A stretch of DNA of 64,000 nucleotides from Arthrobacter sp. CAU 1506 (GTDB taxonomy: Bacteria > Actinomycetota > Actinomycetes > Actinomycetales > Micrococcaceae), in contig NZ_SUKC01000012.1 in the NCBI RefSeq assembly GCF_005047635.1, positions 1 to 64,000 of the forward strand. Reading direction: 5' to 3'. Each line of letters starts with the position of its first letter. Position 1 is the first letter of the stretch. Under the pieces are notes generated by a model. It saw nothing but the letters and a program-made list of their open reading frames with translations. It did no database searches and was not told where the DNA came from. Position numbers and translations under genes: made by a program. Shown piece after piece: positions 27,817 through 38,044 of the stretch.

Positions 27817-29570
27817 AGGTACTGCCCCGTGTTCGGCATCGTTTCGATCGACTTGCCGGCCTCCTGCCCGGCCTTGCCCTGCACGATGGTCCTGATGTAG
27901 GTGATCCGTTCGCCCTTCTTACCGGAAATCCTGGCCCAGTCGTCGGGGTTCGTGGTGTTCGGCAGGTCTTCATGCTCGCGGAATTCGTCCACCACCGCGC
28001 GCAGCAGATGTTCGATCCGCAGGCCCTTCTGCCGGCTGGTCAGCAGGTCCTTGATGGCATTCTTCTTGGCCCGGTCCACCACGTTCTGGATCACCGCGCC
28101 GGAGTTAAAGTCCTTAAAGTAGAGCATCTCGGTATCGCCGCTGGCGTAGGTGACTTCCAGGTACTCGTTCGACTTGTCGGTGGAGTACATTTCCTCCACC
28201 GTGCGCTGGATCATCGCCTCGATCGTGGCCTTGCGGTCCTGGCCGTGTTCGGCCAGGTCCTCCGCATGGATCGGAAGATTGGTGGTGAGGTACTTGGTGA
28301 AAATGTCCGCGGCCGCCTCGGCATCCGGGCGGTGGATCTTGATCTTCACGTCCAGCCGTCCCGGGCGCAGGATGGCCGGGTCGATCATGTCCTCGCGGTT
28401 CGACGCGCCGATGACGATCACGTTCTCCAGCTTCTCCACGCCGTCGATCTCGGAGAGCAACTGCGGCACAATCGTCGTTTCGACGTCGGACGAGACGCCC
28501 GTGCCACGGGTGCGGAACAGCGAATCCATCTCATCGAAGAACACCACCACCGGGCTGCCATCGGAGGCCTTCTCGCGGGCGCGGGCGAAGATCAGCCGGA
28601 TGTGGCGCTCGGTCTCACCGACGTATTTGTCCAGCAGCTCCGGTCCCTTGATGTTCAGGAAGTAGCTGCGGGTGTCCGTGCCGCTGCGCTCGATTGCCTT
28701 GGCGGCCAGCGAGTTGGCAACCGCCTTGGCGATCAGCGTCTTGCCGCAGCCCGGAGGACCGTAGAGCAGGATGCCCTTGGGTGCCTTCAACCCGTGCTCG
28801 CGGTACAGGTCGGGGTGCAGGAAGGGCAGTTCGACGGCGTCGCGGATCTGGTCAATTTGCGGCCCCAGTCCGCCAATGTCCTCGTAGGAGATGTCCGGGA
28901 CCTCTTCGAGGATCAGGTTCTCCACTTCGCTGCGCGGGATCTTCTCCAGCGCGTAGCCGCTTCGGGCGTCGATCGAGACGGCGTCGCCAACCCGAAGGCG
29001 CTCGGACAGCAGTGCTCCGGAGAGCTTGACCACACGTTCTTCGTCGGCCCGACCCACCACCAGGATGCGGTGCCCGTCCAGCATCTCTTTGATGGTCACC
29101 AGTTCGCCCGAACGCTCGAAGCCGAGCGCCGCGATCACCGTCAGCGATTCATTCAGCAGGACTTCCTGCCCGGGCCCCAGCTGGTCCATGTCGACCAGGG
29201 GGCTGACTGCCACCCGGAGCTTGCGTCCGGACTGGACAATGTCCACGCTCTCCTGCACCATGGCGGCGTTGCTGACGCCCGGACGCGGCCTCTGCGCCTT
29301 ATGCACGTCGGTGATGGTGGCGAAACTGAAGGGTGTCTCGCCGTCGCGCTCGAGGGCGGACTTGAGCCGCACAATCTCCGTCTTGGCGGCCTCAAGGGTG
29401 GCGACCAGCCGGGAATTGTTCTGCGTGGCTGCAGCAAGGGACTTATCCAAGTGGCGCAGTTTGTCGCGCAGGACGTTGATTTGTCGCTGGGCGACGGTCA
29501 GCGCGTCACGCTGTTCGTCCAGTTCGTCAGCCGGTGCCGGTTCATTGTTCTGGTTCTGGTTGTCCTTCAT
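27813..29570 (-). CDS. mpa: Proteasome-associated AAA+ ATPase Mpa (ARC)
   Basis: 585-aa hexameric unfoldase that recognises pupylated proteins and feeds them into the 20S proteasome. Order of domains: N-terminal coiled coil (about 15-75) that binds Pup, tandem OB region (about 80-225), AAA+ domain with Walker A GPPGCGKT (271-278) and Walker [11 protein letters not shown] (341-350), then a C-terminal TGQYL tail whose penultimate Tyr opens the proteasome gate. ATG 29570 gives the normal ARC N-terminus; the open frame continues upstream without family resemblance. Confidence 0.97.
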   Translation of the reverse strand: MKDNQNQNNEPAPADELDEQRDALTVAQRQINVLRDKLRHLDKSLAAATQNNSRLVATLEAAKTEIVRLKSALERDGETPFSFATITDVHKAQRPRPGVSNAAMVQESVDIVQSGRKLRVAVSPLVDMDQLGPGQEVLLNESLTVIAALGFERSGELVTIKEMLDGHRILVVGRADEERVVKLSGALLSERLRVGDAVSIDARSGYALEKIPRSEVENLILEEVPDISYEDIGGLGPQIDQIRDAVELPFLHPDLYREHGLKAPKGILLYGPPGCGKTLIAKAVANSLAAKAIERSGTDTRSYFLNIKGPELLDKYVGETERHIRLIFARAREKASDGSPVVVFFDEMDSLFRTRGTGVSSDVETTIVPQLLSEIDGVEKLENVIVIGASNREDMIDPAILRPGRLDVKIKIHRPDAEAAADIFTKYLTTNLPIHAEDLAEHGQDRKATIEAMIQRTVEEMYSTDKSNEYLEVTYASGDTEMLYFKDFNSGAVIQNVVDRAKKNAIKDLLTSRQKGLRIEHLLRAVVDEFREHEDLPNTTNPDDWARISGKKGERITYIRTIVQGKAGQEAGKSIETMPNTGQYL

Positions 29571-29758
29571 CACCGCGACCCGCTTCCTTGCATCGGTTCC
29601 TTCACTAGACCCTAACGGGCGCCTGAGCCGCCTGCACGTGTCTACGAAAAGAAACGCCGAATCGAAACATGGAATTCCAACGTCCGGCCGGGAGGATCTG
29701 TTGCCTGTGGTCGGCTTATTACGCGAGATAACGAAAACGCCGCCGCGTTGGTGCCCGG

Positions 29759-30799
29759 CTAGTCGGTCTCTGGGTTGACGTCCTTGAACGCCCCGCGCTG
29801 CACAGTGGAGGCGGCGTCCTTGGCCACCCGGCGCAGCCGCTTGTCTGAAACCGTCCGCTCGCCCAGTGCCTCGGCGTTCCAGTCCTGCTCGTTGCCGGTC
29901 CAGACCTGCACGTCCTCGGCGGCAAATTCGGTCTTGGACGGGCGGCGCTTGGGGGTCAGCCCGGTCACGCCGCTGGCCAGTCGCCGGGCGGTGAGCAGGA
30001 AGCCGGTGTGCGCCACCATCCGGTGGTCCGGACGCACGGCCAGGCCCTCCAGATGCCAGCTGCGGACCATCGATTCCCAGCCTTCCGGCTCGGTGAACCG
30101 GCCGTCTTCCCGGATGGCTTCGGCGGTACGCGACAACTGAGTCACGGTGGCAACATAGTTGATCCACACTCCCCCGGGCGCCAACACCGTGGCCACGGCG
30201 TCCAGGCATTCCCACGGCGCCAGCATGTCCAGCACCACGCGGTCCACGCTGCCGGGTTCCTCAGCCTTGACCACTTCGTCCTGGAAATCGCCCAGCGAGA
30301 TCTGCCAGGCAGGGTGCGGTCCGCCGAAGAAGGTCTCCACATTGCCGCGGGCAACGTCGGCGAATTCTTCGCGGCGCTCGAACGAGTGCAGCCGTCCGCC
30401 GTCGCCCACGGCGCGCAGCAAGGAGATGCTCAGCGCTCCGGAGCCGACGCCGGCTTCCACCACCCGGGCACCGGGGAAGATGTCCGCCATGGTGACAATC
30501 TGCGCAGCGTCCTTGGGGTAGACGACGGCGGCGCCCCGCGGCATGGACAGCACGAAGTCCGACAGCAGCGGACGCAGCGCCTGGTACCGGTGGCCCACGG
30601 TGTTGGTCACCACCGTGCCTTCTTCCCGGCCGATGACTTCGTCGTGCGGCAGGAAGCCCTTATGCGTATGGAAGGCACCCCCGGGCGTCAGGGTGATGGT
30701 GTTCATCCGGCCCTTTTCATCGGTGAGCTGGACCCGTTCGCCGGGCCGGAGCGGTCCGCGTCGCTGGTCGGCGCCGTGCGGGCTGGTGGAGGAGCTCAT
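29759..30799 (-). CDS. trmI: tRNA (adenine-N1)-methyltransferase TrmI
   Basis: 346-aa class I SAM methyltransferase making m1A58 in the T-loop of tRNAs. The N-terminal beta-domain (about 15-70, [11 protein letters not shown]) precedes the Rossmann fold with [15 protein letters not shown] (SAM motif) and [11 protein letters not shown] (motif IV). The C-terminal tail (about 280-346) is longer than in the best studied TrmI and is polar. In many actinobacteria trmI lies just upstream of mpa and downstream of an M50 protease, as here. Confidence 0.95.
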   Translation of the reverse strand: MSSSTSPHGADQRRGPLRPGERVQLTDEKGRMNTITLTPGGAFHTHKGFLPHDEVIGREEGTVVTNTVGHRYQALRPLLSDFVLSMPRGAAVVYPKDAAQIVTMADIFPGARVVEAGVGSGALSISLLRAVGDGGRLHSFERREEFADVARGNVETFFGGPHPAWQISLGDFQDEVVKAEEPGSVDRVVLDMLAPWECLDAVATVLAPGGVWINYVATVTQLSRTAEAIREDGRFTEPEGWESMVRSWHLEGLAVRPDHRMVAHTGFLLTARRLASGVTGLTPKRRPSKTEFAAEDVQVWTGNEQDWNAEALGERTVSDKRLRRVAKDAASTVQRGAFKDVNPETD

Positions 30800-30911
30800 G
30801 CGTGGATCACTTCCGGTTGTTGTTGCGTGGCCGCGGCGGTACCAACCGCTGCGGTGTTGTCGATTGTATTCGCACCGGCAGCCCGGCTGCGGGTGCTCGT
30901 CGTCGTGAAGG

Positions 30912-32069
30912 TCAGAGCCGGCCGGGTTTGCCGGTAATGGCACGGACCACGGTGCTCTGCTGCAGCACCCCGGTGACTCGGCCGCCGCCGTCGATCACGG
31001 CATACTCGCTGCCGGCCAGCCGGGCCAGGTACTGGACCAATTCCTGTCCGGCGGCCACTTCCGGGACATAGGCCCCCGGCGCCAAGGCCCGGGAGACGGC
31101 GGCGGCCGGGGTCAGTGCGGCTGCCGACGGCGGCACCTGGCTCAGGGCGCCGCGGTCCACCACCGCTTCGGGCTGGCCGGTGCCGGCGGTGAGCACCACG
31201 TTCAGCCCCGGATCCCGCTCCAGGATTTGCTGGACCTGGGCGACCATGGCGGTGGCCGGCAGCGACGTTGCCGGGACTTTGAGCTGCCCGGCGCTGACGG
31301 TCGGCAACCGCAGCCGCATCCGGGCGTGCTCGATCGCCGAGCTGGCGCCCATCCAGAGGAACCCGCAGACCAGCACCATCAGCACCACCATTTGCAGGTC
31401 GGGTGAGTCGCCCCGCATCAAAGGCACGCCGATCACGCCGATCACCAGCAGCACTACAATGACGCGGCCGGCCCAGCCTGCCGCCACGGTGCCCTTCTCC
31501 TGGCTGCCGGTCACTTTCCAGACCGCGGTCTCCACCAGCCGGCCGCCGTCCAAGGGCAGCCCCGGCAGGATATTGAAGAGCGCCACCAGGAAGTTCGCCA
31601 GGATGAAGATGTCGGTCAGCAGGAACGGGATCGGCTCGCCGCGGAACAGCGGCAGGACCAGCGAACCGAGGCCGGCCAGGGCAAAGTTGGCCACCGGTCC
31701 GGACAACGCCACCATCAGGGATTTGCCCGGTGTGGCATTGAAATTGTCGAATTGGGTGTGGCCGCCCCAGAGATTGAGCACGATTTTGGCCGTTGGCCAG
31801 TGGAAGGCCTGGGCAGTCAGGGCGTGGGCGAGTTCGTGGACCAGTACGGAGAACAGCAGCAGCAGCGCATATCCGAAGGCCACCGCATAGGCGCCAACGC
31901 CGAGTTCCGGTATCAAGCGCTGAACCTGGGGCCCGAAGATCAGCACGATGAACGCGGCGATGACGAACCAGGACCAGGCGAGCAGCACCGGCACACCGAA
32001 CATCCGACCCAGCGGAATCCCTTCGCTGCGCTGTTTCTGCCCCGGCGTCCGGGGTGTCTGCGTGCTCAT
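30912..32069 (-). CDS. Site-2 protease-like M50 zinc metalloprotease with CBS domains
   Basis: 385-aa intramembrane protease. The zinc motif is HELAH (78-82) and the third ligand lies in NILPGLPLDGG (166-176). There are about six membrane helices to residue 235, and then a cytosolic region with two CBS-like units (about 240-385). S2P enzymes cleave membrane-bound regulators such as anti-sigma factors; CBS domains usually sense adenylate nucleotides. Its ATG overlaps the HAD gene's stop (ATGA), so the pair is coupled. Confidence 0.93.
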   Translation of the reverse strand: MSTQTPRTPGQKQRSEGIPLGRMFGVPVLLAWSWFVIAAFIVLIFGPQVQRLIPELGVGAYAVAFGYALLLLFSVLVHELAHALTAQAFHWPTAKIVLNLWGGHTQFDNFNATPGKSLMVALSGPVANFALAGLGSLVLPLFRGEPIPFLLTDIFILANFLVALFNILPGLPLDGGRLVETAVWKVTGSQEKGTVAAGWAGRVIVVLLVIGVIGVPLMRGDSPDLQMVVLMVLVCGFLWMGASSAIEHARMRLRLPTVSAGQLKVPATSLPATAMVAQVQQILERDPGLNVVLTAGTGQPEAVVDRGALSQVPPSAAALTPAAAVSRALAPGAYVPEVAAGQELVQYLARLAGSEYAVIDGGGRVTGVLQQSTVVRAITGKPGRL

Positions 32070-32794
32070 ACTCCTGCTTCCTGGGAAGCGGGCACCAAGA
32101 GCCGCTCCACGTCCGTAACGCCCTTCCCGGCCAGGCTGTCCCACTGCGGACGCCCGGGAGACGGCGGAACCGGCACTACGTGCGGAATAGCGACCGTCAC
32201 GAGACCGGCGGCTTCGGCGGATGCAACTCCGGGAACGGAGTCTTCCAGCGCCACCACGCACCGCTTGTCTGCGCCGGGCAGCCGCTCGCTGAGCCAGTCA
32301 AAAGCCCGCTGGTAAGGCTCCGGATGCGGCTTGCCATGGCTGACCATATCGCCGGTGACCAGGTAGGGGAAGCTGCCTTCGGGCAGCGCACGCACCACCT
32401 CGGTGGCCAACTTCGTCTCGCTCATGGTCACCAGAACGGTGGGAATGCCGGCCTCACGCAGCTCTGCGAGCAACTCCCGGGCCCCGGGTCGCCACGGAAT
32501 ACTTTGGCGGACTTGTTCGGTCACGGCGTCGATCAGCCGGTCGATGATGTCGCGGATGCTGAGGTCCACGCCGGCCCGCTGCAGTACCGCCGCCGATGTC
32601 TCCAGTGCATTGCCCACGAGCTCCAAGCCCAGTTCTGCACTCCACACGCCGCCAAAAGAGGCCACAAGTTCGGATTCGGCTGCGATCCAATACGGTTCGG
32701 TATCGACGAGTGTTCCGTCCATATCCCAGAACACCGCCTGCAGGTCTGGCTGAAGGGCGCCGGACGCAGCGGCGGAAGGATCAAGTGCGGGCAT
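32066..32794 (-). CDS. HAD-superfamily hydrolase (phosphatase/phosphomutase type)
   Basis: 242-aa haloacid dehalogenase-like enzyme. Motif I is FWDMDGTLVDTE (about 22-33) with the nucleophilic Asp; motif II lies in VTMSETKLA, the Lys in GKPHPEPYQRA and motif IV in ALEDSVPGVASA. An alpha-helical cap lies between motifs I and II, so it resembles beta-phosphoglucomutase or small sugar phosphatases. ATG 32794 follows TAGACT by 6 nt. Confidence 0.88.
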   Translation of the reverse strand: MPALDPSAAASGALQPDLQAVFWDMDGTLVDTEPYWIAAESELVASFGGVWSAELGLELVGNALETSAAVLQRAGVDLSIRDIIDRLIDAVTEQVRQSIPWRPGARELLAELREAGIPTVLVTMSETKLATEVVRALPEGSFPYLVTGDMVSHGKPHPEPYQRAFDWLSERLPGADKRCVVALEDSVPGVASAEAAGLVTVAIPHVVPVPPSPGRPQWDSLAGKGVTDVERLLVPASQEAGV

Positions 32795-32800
32795 GGCACC

Positions 32801-32806
32801 AGTCTA
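32801..32806 (-). promoter_or_regulatory. -10 element TAGACT, leaderless promoter of HAD gene
   Basis: On the minus strand TAGACT ends 6 nt before the ATG at 32794. No ribosome binding site is present. Confidence 0.5.
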
Positions 32807-32910
32807 CGGGCCCCACGGGCCCGGCCATTGTCCGGCCACAGCACAGGCAGGGACCGGCTTGGACACCGGAAACCGGCCGCTATGCTGTGCGCGAATCGCA
32901 AAGGGCCTCA

Positions 32911-32939
32911 CTGACAAGCCGTGCGCGGAGGATTAGGGT
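32911..32939 (+). promoter_or_regulatory. Leaderless promoter of PAC2 gene (CTGACA / TAGGGT)
   Basis: CTGACA (32911-32916) and TAGGGT (32934-32939) are separated by 17 bp, and the -10 ends 6 nt before the GTG at 32946. This is one of the best formed leaderless promoters in the window. Confidence 0.6.
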
Positions 32940-32945
32940 GAAACC

Positions 32946-33863
32946 GTGAGTACTCAGGACAGTGGCGATCTGCCGATGGACGGCCCGGGCGAAACGCACG
33001 GCCTGCATTTGCTGTTCCCGCAGCCCAAGGCCGGGGAGGCACAGCGTCGCTATACCGTGATGCTGGCTGCGTTCGAAGGTTGGAATGATGCCGGAGAGGC
33101 CGCCACGGATGCCGTGAAGTACCTCAGCCGGTTGTGGGAGAGCCACAAGGTGGCCACCGTGGACCCGGATCTTTACTACGATTTCCAGTTCACCAGGCCG
33201 GTTGTCCATCGCACCGGGTCAGGCGAACGCCGGATCAAATGGCCGACGACGAAGCTCACCCGGAGCAGCGTTCCGGACGCGCCGCTCGACATCATTTTTG
33301 TCCACGGCGTGGAGCCCTCTTACCGCTGGCGGGCCTATACCGCTGAGCTTCTGGCGCACGCCGAGGAGCTGGGAGTGGACTGCATCATCCTGGTGGGCGC
33401 GCTGCTGGCCGACGTCCCGCATTCGCGGCCCATCCCGGTGACGGTGACCAGCGACGACGACGATGTCCGGAGCGCTTTGAACACCGAAACCAGCCAGTAC
33501 GAAGGCCCCACCGGAATCGTCGGTGTGCTGGCCGACGTCGCCTCGCTGGCCGGCATCCCGACCATGTCCGTCTGGGCGGCGGTGCCGCACTACGTCGGCC
33601 AGTCGCCCTCCCCCAAGGCCGAACTCGCGCTGCTGCACCGGCTGGAGGACATTCTCCAGGTGCCGCTGGAAGTGTCCGTCCTGAGCGAAGAAGCCGAAGC
33701 CTGGGAGCGCGGCGTCGACGAATTAGCCACCGAGGACCCCGAAGTTGCCGCCTATGTGCGGCAGTTGGAAGAGGCCAAGGACACGGCCGAACTGCCGGAG
33801 GCCACCGGCGAGTCCATTGCCCGCGAATTCGAGCGCTACCTCAAAAAGCGCCGCAAGGAGTAG
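32946..33863 (+). CDS. PAC2 family protein
   Basis: 305-aa protein of the PAC2 (proteasome assembly chaperone 2-like) family. Features are MLAAFEGWNDAGEAATDAV (about 39-57), DIIFVHGVEPSYRWRAY, CIILVGALLADVPHSRP and the GPTGIVGVLAD segment. In eukaryotes and archaea relatives assist 20S assembly; the role of bacterial members is not settled. It lies about 3 kb from mpa and 7 kb from prcB, but it also occurs in bacteria without proteasomes, so a link is only suggestive. The C-terminus (about 230-305) is acidic then basic and coil-like. Confidence 0.88.
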   Translation: MSTQDSGDLPMDGPGETHGLHLLFPQPKAGEAQRRYTVMLAAFEGWNDAGEAATDAVKYLSRLWESHKVATVDPDLYYDFQFTRPVVHRTGSGERRIKWPTTKLTRSSVPDAPLDIIFVHGVEPSYRWRAYTAELLAHAEELGVDCIILVGALLADVPHSRPIPVTVTSDDDDVRSALNTETSQYEGPTGIVGVLADVASLAGIPTMSVWAAVPHYVGQSPSPKAELALLHRLEDILQVPLEVSVLSEEAEAWERGVDELATEDPEVAAYVRQLEEAKDTAELPEATGESIAREFERYLKKRRKE

Positions 33864-34091
33864 ACCGGGAAGGCGCCTTCCGGGCCTGGGCACACGTTTC
33901 GCGTGAAGGCCTGCGCCGGCCGAGGACGCGTCTCGCAAGAACTTTGTCCGGCTGCTTGGGCCACTGCCGGTGCTTCCCAGCTGGCAGCCGTTCACCATCC
34001 GCCGGAGTATCTGTGCATCAGGTATCGACGGAACGGCGCCTTCGTGCTGTGATGTACGCACTCGATCGACGGTCCGGCAAGGGGAGCACGT
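33864..34091. other. Intergenic region after PAC2 gene
   Basis: This 228-bp stretch holds a 14-bp palindrome, GGAAGGCGCCTTCC (33868-33881), just after the PAC2 stop. I see no gene or clear promoter in the rest. Confidence 0.4.
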
Positions 34092-34364
34092 ATGTCTGTC
34101 CAGGGAACATTCGTCAAAAACCGTCTGCACAGCCCGGACTTCAGGAGGGGCACTCTTGTCGTCGGGGCGTACTTGGTCGCGCTGTGCTGGGCCGGCTTTC
34201 TCTACCTCCTGGTTGTCACGGCCGGCGAATCCGCCTCGCTGGTGCATCCCATGCTCTTGGGAACTCTCGGGCTTTGGGTTGTCTGGAACCGGGTAACCAA
34301 AGCCGTCCCCCGTGCATACCGGCCGGCAAGGCACCGGAAGACGTCGGAACGGCGCTGGCGCTAA
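34092..34364 (+). CDS. Small membrane protein of unknown function
   Basis: 90-aa protein with two hydrophobic helices (TLVVGAYLVALCWAGFLYLL about 21-40; MLLGTLGLWVVW about 54-65) between basic ends. I do not recognise it. The ATG has a good ribosome binding site (AAGGGGAGC, ending 5 nt before the start), which is why I accept it over longer open frames on the opposite strand. It converges on mshC with 27 bp between. Confidence 0.6.
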   Translation: MSVQGTFVKNRLHSPDFRRGTLVVGAYLVALCWAGFLYLLVVTAGESASLVHPMLLGTLGLWVVWNRVTKAVPRAYRPARHRKTSERRWR

Positions 34365-34391
34365 GAACGCGCTCCTGCGCAGGCCGACGTT

Positions 34392-35654
34392 TTAGAGCCG
34401 GATACCCAGCAGCGCGTCGAGCAGGGCGGCGAACTGTTCGGCGCCGTCCTGCGGCTGGTCGTTGGCCTGCTCGCGGGAGTGCTCGGCGAAGCCGTCGATT
34501 TCGGCCAACGCCGCGGGGGCATTGAGATCGTTGGACAGCGCGCGCCGGACCTGCTGCGCGAGCTCGGGCACCTGCCCCGCCTGAACGTAGGGAGCGGCGC
34601 TGCGCCAGGCAGCCAGCCGGGCCTGACCCTGGTGAAGCAGGTCCTCGGTCCAGAACCAGTCGCTGCGGTAATGCTGGCCCAACAGGACCGTGCGGATGGC
34701 TGCGGGCTCCACGCCTTCCTCGCGCAGCGCCGACACCAGCACCAGGTTGCCCTTGGACTTGCTCATCTTTTCGCCGTCGAGGCCTACCATGCCCGCGTGC
34801 ACGAAGTGCTTAGCCAGCGGTTTGCCAGCCAAGGCGTAGGCGTGGCCGGCACTCATTTCGTGGTGCGGGAAGCTCAGGTCGGAGCCGCCGGCCTGGACAT
34901 CGAAGGTTTCCGGCAGGTATTTGCGGGCGATCACCGAACACTCGATATGCCAGCCGGGCCGGCCATCGCCCAGCGAGGCTCCCGGCCACTCGGGTTCTCC
35001 GTCGCGGGACACGCGCCACAACAAGGCGTCCAGCGGGTGCTTCTTGCCGGGCCGTCCCGGGTCTCCGCCGCGCTCGGCAAAGAGCGGCAGCATGTCTTCC
35101 TCGGTCAGCCGGGAGGTGGCGCCGTTGTGCCAGCCGGGGCCGGCGGCAGCAACGGAATCGAAATAGACGTCGCCGTCGGGCTCGCCGTCGGTGCCGGGCA
35201 CCCGGTAGGCCAGGCCGCGGGCCAGCAGATCTTCCACAGCGGGGACAATCCATTCAATGGCTTCCACGGCACCCACATACTGCTGGGGCGGGATCACGTT
35301 CAGTTCTTCCATGTCCGTGCGGAACAGTTCGGTCTGGTCCTTCGCCAGGATCTGCCAGTCCACGCCGATGGCGTTGGCTCGTTCCAGCAGCGGATCGTCA
35401 ATGTCCGTCACGTTCTGGACGTAGTTCACCGTACGGCCGGCGTCGCGCCAGTAGCGGTTGAGCAGGTCGAACGCCACGTAGGTAGCGGCATGGCCCATGT
35501 GGGTGGCGTCGTACGGGGTGATGCCGCAGACGTAGAGGCTTCCGGTAGAGGACGGCTCCAGTGCTACCAGCGACCCCACAGAGGTGTCGTGGATGGTCAG
35601 TTCGTCTTTGCCGCCCGGGATTTCGGGTACGGCACGGGCATTCCAACCAAGCAC
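34392..35654 (-). CDS. mshC: Cysteine:GlcN-Ins ligase MshC (mycothiol synthesis)
   Basis: 420-aa class I aminoacyl-tRNA-synthetase-like ligase that joins cysteine to glucosaminyl-inositol, the third dedicated step of mycothiol synthesis. It shows [15 protein letters not shown] (41-55) with the zinc-ligand Cys43 and HIGH-type motif, GWHIEC (233-238) and KMSKS (295-299). It lacks the tRNA-binding C-terminal domain of CysRS, so it is not cysS. GTG 35654 is chosen because GGAAGGAA lies 8 nt upstream; a TTG further up is in frame but overlaps this site. Confidence 0.95.
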   Translation of the reverse strand: MLGWNARAVPEIPGGKDELTIHDTSVGSLVALEPSSTGSLYVCGITPYDATHMGHAATYVAFDLLNRYWRDAGRTVNYVQNVTDIDDPLLERANAIGVDWQILAKDQTELFRTDMEELNVIPPQQYVGAVEAIEWIVPAVEDLLARGLAYRVPGTDGEPDGDVYFDSVAAAGPGWHNGATSRLTEEDMLPLFAERGGDPGRPGKKHPLDALLWRVSRDGEPEWPGASLGDGRPGWHIECSVIARKYLPETFDVQAGGSDLSFPHHEMSAGHAYALAGKPLAKHFVHAGMVGLDGEKMSKSKGNLVLVSALREEGVEPAAIRTVLLGQHYRSDWFWTEDLLHQGQARLAAWRSAAPYVQAGQVPELAQQVRRALSNDLNAPAALAEIDGFAEHSREQANDQPQDGAEQFAALLDALLGIRL

Positions 35655-35765
35655 TCTTGAGTTTCCTTCCAATGAGGTGGACCGGCGCAGGGGCGGCGGT
35701 CCCGCCGTCGTACATTAAAGCTCCTAACGTTCAAGGACGCAGGAGCCGGATAAATTCCCGGGCTG

Positions 35766-36590
35766 TCAGGCGTTGATGATTCCGAAGCCCAGCAGCACGA
35801 ATAACAGCGTGCCCAGACCGATCCGGTACCAGACAAACAGGCGGTAGCTGCGGGTGGACACGTACTTCAGGAACCAGCCGATGATGACGAAGCCGACGCC
35901 GAAGGCGACCGCCGTGGCCAGCGCGGTCTCGCCCAGCCCGTACGGTCCCGGTTCCCCAAAGCTCTTGACCAGCTGGTACAGGCCGGAGGCGAAGACCGCG
36001 GGAATGGCCAGCAGGAATGAATAGCGGGCCGCTGCCCCGCGGGTGTAGCCCATCAGCAGGCCGGCGGTGATGGTGCCGCCGGAACGCGAGACGCCGGGGA
36101 TCAGCGCCAGTGCCTGCGCCAGGCCGTACAGGATGCCGTGTTTGTAGGTGAGTTTGTCCAGTGTGCGGGTGTGGCGGCCGATCGAGTCCGCGATGGCCAG
36201 GAACAGGCCGAAGACAATCAACATGGTGGCCACGATCCATAGGCTCCGGAAGGTGGATTCAATCTGGTCCTGGAACAGCAAGCCGAGCACGGCGATGGGC
36301 AGCGAACCGATAATGACCAGCCAGCCCATCCGCGCGTCCGGGTCGTTGCGCGGCACTTTGCCGGTCAACGATCCGAACCAGGCCTTGACGATGCTGACGA
36401 TGTCACGCCAGAAGTAAACGACGACCGCGGTTTCGGTGCCCAGCTGGGTGATGGCGGTGAAAGCGGCCCCCGGGTCGGCGGCGCCGGGCAGGAACTCCCC
36501 CACGATGCGCAGGTGCGCGCTGGACGAGATCGGGAGGAACTCGGTCAGGCCCTGCACGAGCCCCAAAAGGATTGCTTCTAGCCAATTCAC
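35766..36590 (-). CDS. uppP: Undecaprenyl-diphosphatase UppP (BacA)
   Basis: 274-aa polytopic membrane enzyme that dephosphorylates undecaprenyl diphosphate, recycling the lipid carrier for peptidoglycan; extra copies give bacitracin resistance. The two BacA motifs are present: [14 protein letters not shown] (about 14-27) and [14 protein letters not shown] (about 175-188). About eight helices are visible. GTG 36590 follows TAGGGT by 7 nt; a long upstream in-frame extension is not plausible. Confidence 0.95.
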   Translation of the reverse strand: MNWLEAILLGLVQGLTEFLPISSSAHLRIVGEFLPGAADPGAAFTAITQLGTETAVVVYFWRDIVSIVKAWFGSLTGKVPRNDPDARMGWLVIIGSLPIAVLGLLFQDQIESTFRSLWIVATMLIVFGLFLAIADSIGRHTRTLDKLTYKHGILYGLAQALALIPGVSRSGGTITAGLLMGYTRGAAARYSFLLAIPAVFASGLYQLVKSFGEPGPYGLGETALATAVAFGVGFVIIGWFLKYVSTRSYRLFVWYRIGLGTLLFVLLGFGIINA

Positions 36591-36597
36591 ACAGTCG

Positions 36598-36603
36598 ACC
36601 CTA
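36598..36603 (-). promoter_or_regulatory. -10 element TAGGGT, leaderless promoter of uppP
   Basis: On the minus strand TAGGGT ends 7 nt before the GTG at 36590. Confidence 0.5.
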
Positions 36604-36751
36604 TGGCACGCGGGCCCCGGAAACGGAACCAGACACAGTCCCCGGGCGAAGATCACCCCACGGTATGAGGACTGGGCTCCCTCCCGCGGCCAGGCAGGAC
36701 CTCGGGCACGGCGTCGGCGGGCCGCTGCCAAGGCCACGGCACCGCAGGCCA

Positions 36752-36757
36752 TAAGCT
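36752..36757 (+). promoter_or_regulatory. -10 element TAAGCT, leaderless promoter of AKR gene
   Basis: TAAGCT ends 6 nt before the ATG at 36764. No ribosome binding site is present. Confidence 0.5.
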
Positions 36758-36763
36758 GGCTAT

Positions 36764-37699
36764 ATGGAGCACAAGCGCTTGGGTAACAGCGGGCTGAAGG
36801 TCCCGCAGCTGTCGCTGGGAACGATGACCTGGGGCGAGGAGACGGACGAGGAAGCCGCCGGTGCCATGCTGCGCGCCTACCTCGACGCCGGCGGCACGCT
36901 GGTGGACACCGCCGCGCCCTACGCCGAGGGCCGGAGCGAGGCGATGCTCGGTGCCTTCCTGGGCGAGTTGGTTCCCCGGCAGGAGGTGCTGGTGGTCTCC
37001 AAGGCCGGCGTGACCCGGAGCGAGGGCCGGCGCGAGGTGGACACGTCCCGCGGCGCCATGTTGCGCAGCCTGGACGCAAGCCTGGCGCGGCTGGGCACCG
37101 ACTACCTGGACGTCTGGCTGGTGCATCTCTGGGACGACGCCTCGGCTCCGCTGGAAGAAACCCTGTCCGCGCTGGAACATGCCGTGTCCTCCGGCCGCGC
37201 GCGCTATGTGGGTGTGTCCAACTACTCCGGCTGGCAGCTGGCCCGGGCGGTCTCGGTCAGTCCGGTTCCGCTGGTCGCGGTGCAGAACGAGTACTCGCTG
37301 CTGCAGCGCCGGCCGGAACACGAGGTGATTCCGGCAGCCACTGCGCTGGGCCCGGGCCTGATGGCGTGGTCGCCGCTGGGCCGTGGCGTCCTGACCGGCA
37401 AATACCGCACCGGCACGCCCGCCGATTCCCGCGCCGCTTCCGAACAACATGCCGGCTTTGTGGAACCGTATCTGGCCGGCCGACCGGCCAGGATTGTGGA
37501 TGCGCTGGCCACGGCCGCCCGTGGCCTGGACGTCCAGCCGCTGGATCTGGCGCTGAGCTGGGTGCTGCAGCGGCCCACGGTCGGCACCGCCGTCGTGGGG
37601 CCGCGGACTCCGGCGCAGCTGGACGAGATCCTCAAGGCTCCGCTGGATGCCTTGCCTGCGGAGATCGCGCAGGTCCTGGATGAAATTTCCGCGCCCTGA
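36764..37699 (+). CDS. Aldo/keto reductase
   Basis: 311-aa NADPH-dependent (beta/alpha)8 oxidoreductase. The catalytic tetrad is visible: Asp48 (VDTAAPY), Tyr53, Lys80 (VVSKAG) and His121 (WLVHLWD). The C-terminal cofactor motif is [12 protein letters not shown]. The substrate is unknown, probably small aldehydes or ketones. It lies divergent from uppP. Confidence 0.9.
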   Translation: MEHKRLGNSGLKVPQLSLGTMTWGEETDEEAAGAMLRAYLDAGGTLVDTAAPYAEGRSEAMLGAFLGELVPRQEVLVVSKAGVTRSEGRREVDTSRGAMLRSLDASLARLGTDYLDVWLVHLWDDASAPLEETLSALEHAVSSGRARYVGVSNYSGWQLARAVSVSPVPLVAVQNEYSLLQRRPEHEVIPAATALGPGLMAWSPLGRGVLTGKYRTGTPADSRAASEQHAGFVEPYLAGRPARIVDALATAARGLDVQPLDLALSWVLQRPTVGTAVVGPRTPAQLDEILKAPLDALPAEIAQVLDEISAP

Positions 37700-37713
37700 C
37701 CTGAGGTTCGGCG

Positions 37714-37992
37714 CTACTTTTCTTCGATTTCCAGATCGTCGTCGAACGGATCGACGACGTCGTCGGGGTCGTCCATGTCCTCGTCATCGGACTCGTCGTA
37801 AATTACCAGCGGTGTCACTTCGCCGTAAGCATCGTAGAGCGCGTCTTCGTAGGTCTCGAAGGATTCCATAATGGACGAGAACGCTGCTTCCACGGCAGGA
37901 TCGTCTTCACCCCGGCGGCTCGAAGCGGCGGCCAGATGTTCCTGCAGCGCGGAAACCAGTGACTCAAGTGCGACACGCGGATCAATGCTCAT
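37714..37992 (-). CDS. Small acidic conserved protein
   Basis: 92-aa protein with an N-terminal helical part (MSIDPRVALESLVSALQEHL, about 1-60) and a strongly acidic C-terminus (DESDDEDMDDPDDVVDPFDD). Function unknown. Related short proteins occur in Arthrobacter and neighbours; some databases call them primosomal proteins, but nothing in the sequence supports that. ATG 37992 follows TAACGT by 7 nt. It is divergent from the next small gene. Confidence 0.75.
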   Translation of the reverse strand: MSIDPRVALESLVSALQEHLAAASSRRGEDDPAVEAAFSSIMESFETYEDALYDAYGEVTPLVIYDESDDEDMDDPDDVVDPFDDDLEIEEK

Positions 37993-37999
37993 GGTGTAG

Positions 38000-38005
38000 A
38001 CGTTA
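38000..38005 (-). promoter_or_regulatory. -10 element TAACGT, leaderless promoter
   Basis: On the minus strand TAACGT ends 7 nt before the ATG at 37992. The same hexamer precedes pafBC. Confidence 0.5.
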
Positions 38006-38044
38006 GCCGCAATGTGGAGAATAAGTGAAGAGAACAGGAGGGCA

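Noticed and set aside
27972-29615. 547-codon plus-strand frame opposite mpa
   Set aside because: Antisense to a certain AAA+ gene; composition is repetitive Leu/Gln/Val/Gly without any domain.
33723-34334. 203-codon minus-strand frame covering the small membrane protein gene
   Set aside because: No ribosome binding site or family features; the plus-strand 90-aa gene has a strong Shine-Dalgarno and clear membrane helices.
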